A stretch of DNA of 64,000 nucleotides. Source: Flaveria trinervia (Eukaryota; Streptophyta; Magnoliopsida; Asterales; Asteraceae). Made by a program: the position numbers and the translations under genes. Position 1 is the stretch's first letter. Each line of letters begins with the position of its first letter. Below the pieces are notes generated by a model that ran no database searches, had not been told where the DNA came from, and saw nothing but the letters and a program-made list of their open reading frames with translations. The stretch spans positions 46,091,390 through 46,155,389 of the forward strand of contig CM046458.1 in NCBI GenBank assembly GCA_025506515.1, given 5' to 3'. Shown piece after piece: positions 59,101 to 64,000 of the stretch.

Positions 59101-59640
59101 CTCACCATATACACATAGTGTTTTATTAATCAAATGAATTCTTACCATTTTCTTGCCACATATTATTTTATCCTGATTCTTACTTAACCAATCCATACCC
59201 ACAACAATATCAAATCCTCCTAAATTTATAGGAATTAAATCTATATCGAAACAATATCCATCTAAATTTATAGTACAGCTAAGGATAATTTCACAGGCCT
59301 CAATTATCTTACCATCAGCTAATTCTATCATATATTTTTGATTTAGCCCTTCTGAGGTTAAGTAGCGGTCTAAATGTGTTTGACACAAAACTACGAGTTG
59401 CTCCCGTATCAAATAGTACAGTAGCGTACTGACTATTTACAGGAAGCGTACCAGTTACAACCTCTGGTTCGTGTTGAGCTTCTTCAGCTTGTATTATAGA
59501 AGCCCTTCCTTGAGGGTTGTTATGGTTGACTGGAGCCTTACCCTTCAGTTGTGGACATTTGTTTCGAAAGTGGTCTTCATTTCCACATTGATAGCAAATG
59601 GTTTTTGGGTTAGTGGGGCTCTTACAGTCTCAGGATATGT
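56163..59640 (-). pseudogene. pol: Element E pol: protease, RT, RNase H, integrase, chromodomain-like end
   Basis: Protease VLFDTGATRSFVSN near 59440-59400. GFDIVVGMDWLSKNQ near 59200. RT runs from about 58850 to 58200 with KMCIDYRELNKVT, FSKIDLRSGYHQLRI and FIDDILIYSK (active site intact), followed by a shift near 58350. RNase H is at about 58150-57600 (IVYCDASRQGFGCVL, TDHKSLQYIF, KANVVADALSRKE). The integrase zinc domain lies near 57450-57320 (HPGNNKMYKDL, CDICSRIK), and its core near 57230-56890 (TMDFVTKLP, ISDRDSRFTSRFWQTL). The C-terminal block at 56400-56180 (IPIVKIKWNAKRGPEYTWER) is chromodomain-like and ends at 56163. About ten stops or shifts. Confidence 0.9.
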
Positions 59641-60677
59641 GTCCCTTTTTTGCAATTGTAACAGATTACTATTGCGCAATTACCTTAATGGTATCTCTGA
59701 CAGGTACTACACCAGGGCAGGTTCGTGGTTTGTAGTTTCTTTTCCTGTGTCATCCCTAAGAAATTTCGGGTGGGTTGTCGGGCTATCCTTTTCTGAGGAT
59801 TTCCTCTAAAATTTCCTCCAGTATTATCATCGTTCCATTTCCTCTTTTCTCCTGATCTAGGGTTACTTAATGATCTATTTCTTATCATTTCGTCAGTTAA
59901 GCTCCCTGATAGCTTACGGCATCTTGGAAAGTTTTAGGCATAGTAGATTTTACTAGCCCTCTTATTTGTGGTACTAATCGCCAAATATATCTTCCTATTC
60001 TTTTTGCTTCTGGGGTAACTAGATATGGTACTAATCTTGAGAGTTCATTATATCTGTTTGTATAGTCTCGATGTGCTGCCTCTTTCATTTCGAGTGCTAA
60101 GAATTCAGTCTCTAACTTTTCTATTTCATTGTAGGGATAATATTTTTCTATTACTAAACCCCTGAATTCATTCCAACTTAATTTATTCATAACCTGCGTA
60201 CCTTTGGTGTGTATTTCCATTTTCCACTAGGATTGTGCCTCTCCCCTTAGTGAATGCGAAGCAAACAAGGTTTTGTTATTGCTGGCACAATTACTGATTT
60301 CCAATGTTGATTCCATTTCGTTCAACCAACGTAGAGCTTGTACAGCTCCACCTTTACCATCAAATTCCCGAGGCCTACAGGACATGAAAGCTTTATAGAG
60401 CATCCTTTTTCTGTTATAGTTCCTTCTTCTCGTTGCCCTCTTATGGTGTCGTTGATGGGTGTTTTGTTATCTGGTGTTGTAGTTCCAAGGTTTAGGTTAT
60501 GTTGAAGTTGGGTTACTAATGTGGGTATAGCAGCCTCAATCTGCTATGTTACTATTCGTGAAATTCTATCATCTTCATTGAGGATTGTGTTCACGGGAGT
60601 TTCTTCTCCCAGTCGAGTTCTAAGTCGTCCAACTCGCGCTGTTCTTCTTACGGGTTGTGTGTTCTTCTTGGCGGCAT
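59540..60677 (-). pseudogene. gag: Element E gag, broken
   Basis: Minus ATG at 60677-60675 (MPPKKNTQP context) opens Gag with frame changes nearby. The capsid-like middle (60220-59897; EFRGLVIEKYYPYNEIEKLE, AHRDYTNRYNELSRLVPYL) matches Gypsy Gag. A basic region and a first partial knuckle (CSTCQRYH) lie near 59710. A canonical knuckle CYQCGNEDHFRNKC is at about 59600-59559, leading directly into protease text. Stops near 60540, 60230, 59890 and 59630. It would package RNA in virus-like particles. Confidence 0.82.
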
Positions 60678-60982
60678 GATTTTTCTATAGGTAATTATAG
60701 TCAATATATAATAGCATTTTAAGTAACACTTAACAAAACAATAATTTCAAACACAAAAGATATATTGCACATAAGTTCTTATTAAGGATTTTTGCATATT
60801 AAGTTAGAAAGTAAATTCTAGTTTCCCTGAATCCATTTCCATATCCTTGAAATGATGTTTCTTTTGGGGGTTTTCAATTCTTTAACATCCTTCTGAATAT
60901 TTCTGATTTCCTGTTGGATTTTTTTAAGCCTTTTAAGAGTCTGTTGGTCTGTCATAATTTATCCTTCATTTATCTTTTGTCT

Positions 60983-61327
60983 TTAGCTTTCTCTTTCCTC
61001 CTTCTTGGGAGAGTCAACATCTTGTATTTCTGTATCCTTATCTTGATTAGTCTTAAACCTATTTCCGGGTCGTACCTTTTTCCTTAGGGTCTTAATGGTA
61101 TATCCTCCTACTATTATTGGTGAACGCCGGACATAAAATTTTGGCTTATGATTATTTTCTCTTTTAGTTTGGGAAATTTCCATGACTTGCTGATGTTCGG
61201 GTTCAGATGTGATTTCTCTATAATTGCTACGATCTGAATATTCAGACGAGTCAGTCTCACTATGGTAATTATCAGTGATCATAGCTGCAAAAAGTCTTTT
61301 ATAATTTTGAGAAAAATGGTTAGTCAT
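60983..61327 (-). CDS. Small extra ORF between PBS and gag of element E
   Basis: 114 codons, ATG 61327 (MTNHFSQNYKRLFAAMITDN), intact although gag and pol are broken. It is charged and Ser/Glu-rich, with KIR-like basic text in the second half (TIKTLRKKVRPGNRFKTNQ) and no Cys/His motif, signal peptide or membrane segment. It lies about 150 bases after the PBS on the same strand and 300 bases before the gag start. Could be a leader ORF, an N-terminal Gag extension cut off by mutation, or chance. I do not recognise a family. Confidence 0.45.
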   Translation of the reverse strand: MTNHFSQNYKRLFAAMITDNYHSETDSSEYSDRSNYREITSEPEHQQVMEISQTKRENNHKPKFYVRRSPIIVGGYTIKTLRKKVRPGNRFKTNQDKDTEIQDVDSPKKEERES

Positions 61328-61480
61328 TTACATCACATAAATAAATCTTTTACCTTTAAATTTACTAAATGTTAGAATATTCATGAAATCATAAAGATTC
61401 ATGTATACACATAACATACAAATATGAGCTTATCGTTATAGCCTAGGTATTTTATGATACCCTATTCTCTATAAACAAGG

Positions 61481-61492
61481 GCTCTGATACCA
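61481..61492 (-). promoter_or_regulatory. Primer-binding site of element E
   Basis: The minus strand reads TGGTATCAGAGC two bases after the 5' LTR end. Confidence 0.9.
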
Positions 61493-61494
61493 CC

Positions 61495-64000
61495 TGTCAT
61501 ATCCCAGCGGAAGTGTGAAATGATTATATGGGTGTGACTTGTGTGTACAGAACTCATTGATTAACAAAGTTTCAGATAGCACAGCAATATATATTTAAAC
61601 ATAACAGAACATACTTCATAAGATAATAATAAGGTTAGGATTACATTAAATCATGATAGTCAAAATTTGATCTAATTATAATCCTATTACAACATATTTT
61701 CTAACTGCTACATCTTCAGTAACGGTGGAAATGAGCGTCCACCGATATGCTGAGATCATACATATTCACAGTTAGATTCACACAGACTTTCCCCATAACT
61801 TCTCCCCAGTCGTTATACACATCAAAAGAGAACATTAAGCTGTTAGACATGATGAATTCCTGAAAAAGCATACTCAAAATAGTCAACATAATGTTGGTGA
61901 GTTCATAGGTTTATCTTACATAAAATATTATTATGATGCATCAATATAACCAAACCTTACTTAATAATCAGATCAACCATACTATCATAACATAATTCAT
62001 AAATCAGATAATATAGCATCACAACACTCATCCTATTGGTGCAGAAAATTATTTCCTAAGTAGCGCTACCTATATTATCCAACGGTTCCACATCTGAATT
62101 AATGGTTGTAACATAAATGACAGTACATCTCAAAAATTTGCATCAATCATAAAATCAATAGTATGCTTTTTCCCCCAAAAGTTTATAAAAATAAAAATGA
62201 GGCTATGAATCTCACATTTACTCCAAGAATGAACCTATAAACAAAATATTTATAGTTCAGAAAACATAATTTTTTTTTCAAAACTTTCAGTACCTCAAAT
62301 ATTATCAAAAGTGTTACAATAAATAGGTAATGAAATAAAGCATAATATACTCAGATTTCATATTTTAATTATCTACAGTTTATTTCCTATAAATTTTATA
62401 ATATTCCAATAATTATTAAAAATATTTCTGGTTTATAAAAATCCCCAAATTTGATCAGCATATTTGACACAATATTTATAACTCTTAAAAATTTTCCCAA
62501 ATCTTAAATCATAGCAGAGTCAATTTTTATGATTTTCTTTATTTTACTAATATTTAGTAAAAATATCAAAATATGTCTAAAAATTCTTATTTTCGTACAG
62601 AATATTCTTTTCAGCTTTTCATATTTTCTGTAATTTGCTCATAATTTATTGCAAAGTTAAACTATTTTTTCTGATTTTTATGTGACAAAAAATTTCAAAA
62701 TTCATAACTTCTTCATATCTTCAAGTTAGATCATGAAACTTTTTCTGTGATTTCTATAATTCATAAGGTTTAACATATAATTTTCTCAATATCATCCCAG
62801 GTTCAGTTCTTCCAGCATAAATATTTCCTTTAAATACTAAGATAATGTGTATAAATTATTTTATTAATAGGAATGGCATCAAAATCTGCAGAACTATAAT
62901 TCTTAATATTCTAAACATGCCTCCAATGTTTGTTCCCATAATCATAGTCAATAACACAATAAACTAATTTAACAAATTGTACCTAAATTTTTAATCCTTA
63001 ACTAATAATAAATTTCGATTATCAAGTTTCATTTTATTTATTTCAGATTCTTAAAACCTTCTTACTGACTTTTTAAATAAAGTTGATATGTTTTAGGACT
63101 CATAAAGATCTTAGATGTAAAATCATAAGAGTTAATAATATATTTGTTTAAACATATGTATAATCTTTGTAATCTTGACTTAGACATGGTTTAGAGAGTG
63201 AAACCTTGATTTTGACAATAGGAGAGGGTGAAAAGAAGATATTGGTAGCTTCTTTCTTCCTTGATGAATCGATTGAGATTAGCTTGAATCTTCAAAGTAT
63301 CGTTTATTTGCAACCGAGAACTTAGAAAGAAGGAGTGGTAGTATAGAGGTGACCGTGAGTGGGGATGATGATGGTACTTGTTGTAAAAGATGGTGACCGA
63401 GAGGATTGAGATGGTGGTTTGTGCTTATGGTGGTGGTGTTCGGAAGTGGTAACCGAGAGAACAATATGGAGGATTTTGGTGTTAGCCGAGAGTTTGAGAC
63501 AGTAGGAGTGGTGGTGTGTGGTTTGTAGAATGACCGAGAGGTGGTCTTATGGAGTCTTGGTTGATGCCAAAAATGGCACTAATCATGATGCTCCTCATAG
63601 CTTGAATGAGTAAGCTAATCATAGGATCAATAGGTGTCTTGCACGGAAGCAAGTTTGGTGTCAAGTGTTGCTAGGTGTTGAGCAAAGGAGTCATTGAGTC
63701 ATCATGTAATCATTACAAGGTTATCTAATGTTTTGAGTGTTTTAATCCAGGGTTTAGCGGTTCTAATGAACCGAAACTTAGGTTTACATGGTGCTTAAGT
63801 TTGAGGTTTAAATGTGTAACATTTGCTTAGTTTTATTTTGATGTCAAGTTTCTTTGATGTTAACTTGTATTGTGGTGTTTGGTTGGGTTGTATTTTTGGT
63901 TAGTTTGATGTTACAAAGTTGCAACATTTGATTACATATTGTTTTGTATTTAAAACTTATGAGTTTGGATACATGCGTACGTAAAAGATTGTGCGTGCAT
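61495..64000 (-). repeat. Element E 5' LTR (cut by window end)
   Basis: Colinear with 53401-55915. About 14 substitutions in the first 265 bases compared, so this part is about 5 percent diverged; other stretches look closer. Confidence 0.93.

Larger units (their letters stand above)
53401..64000 (-). mobile_element. Element E: Ty3-gypsy chromovirus (Tekay/Del-like) with 2.7-kb LTRs
   Basis: On the minus strand: 5' LTR (right, cut by the window end), PBS 61492-61481, an extra small ORF, gag, protease, RT, RNase H, integrase, chromodomain-like end, polypurine tract, 3' LTR (left). Integrase after RNase H is the Gypsy order. Long LTRs plus a C-terminal chromodomain-like block fit Tekay/Del chromoviruses. 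The LTRs differ by several percent in the parts compared. Confidence 0.93.

Noticed and set aside
9569..61492. Initiator Met tRNA genes suggested by TGGTATCAGAGC strings
   Set aside because: These are 12-base primer-binding sites next to LTRs; no cloverleaf surrounds them.

Overview
The window is plant nuclear DNA made almost entirely of LTR retrotransposons, many nested inside one another. I found no convincing host gene, RNA gene or CRISPR array. The TGGTATCAGAGC primer-binding sites (initiator Met tRNA), the SIRE/Maximus-type Copia elements with a third ORF, and the chromovirus with very long LTRs all point to a flowering plant. The style of the Pol and third-ORF proteins, and an ARID-carrying retro-gene, suggest Asteraceae; this is inference, not proof.

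Layout. 1-8416: 3' part of Copia element A (+; end of gag, pol, spacer, third ORF, 3' LTR). 8417-9272: end of an old Gypsy-like LTR. 9273-11388: element F, a small non-autonomous LTR element whose internal region encodes a CCHC knuckle, a protease-like segment without the catalytic motif, and an ARID DNA-binding domain. 11806-12700: internally deleted Copia element with a perfect CTAAG target-site duplication (TSD). 13059-17811: element G, a decayed Tork/Tnt1-type Copia. 17812-22275: unassigned AT-rich DNA plus a Gypsy integrase relic. 22276-25772 and 49893 to about 51415: element D (-), a SIRE-type fragment split by element B. 25773-49892: element B (+, same family as A), flanked by a perfect ATGGC duplication and itself split by element C. 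34582-47023: element C (-), a very young SIRE-type element. 51416-53400: unassigned, with a hairpin triplet. 53401-64000: element E (-), a Gypsy chromovirus with 2.7-kb LTRs, its 5' LTR cut by the window end.

The order of insertion can be read directly: D, then B into D's third ORF, then C into B's third ORF. LTR divergence agrees (B about 2 percent, C about 0.3 percent by eye). Within each SIRE-type element Gag and Pol would build the particle and carry out reverse transcription and integration; the third ORF has no visible membrane segment and its role is unknown.

Most notable: the ARID-bearing LTR element F; element-specific near-palindromic micro-repeats placed in the LTR, the pol-ORF3 spacer and even gag coding sequence; and a conserved double-stop plus 3'-splice-site-like motif at the gag-pol junction of A, B and C. 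Nearly all reading frames are broken, often by single-base indels. In C these breaks are out of proportion to its almost identical LTRs, so sequence error should be considered.
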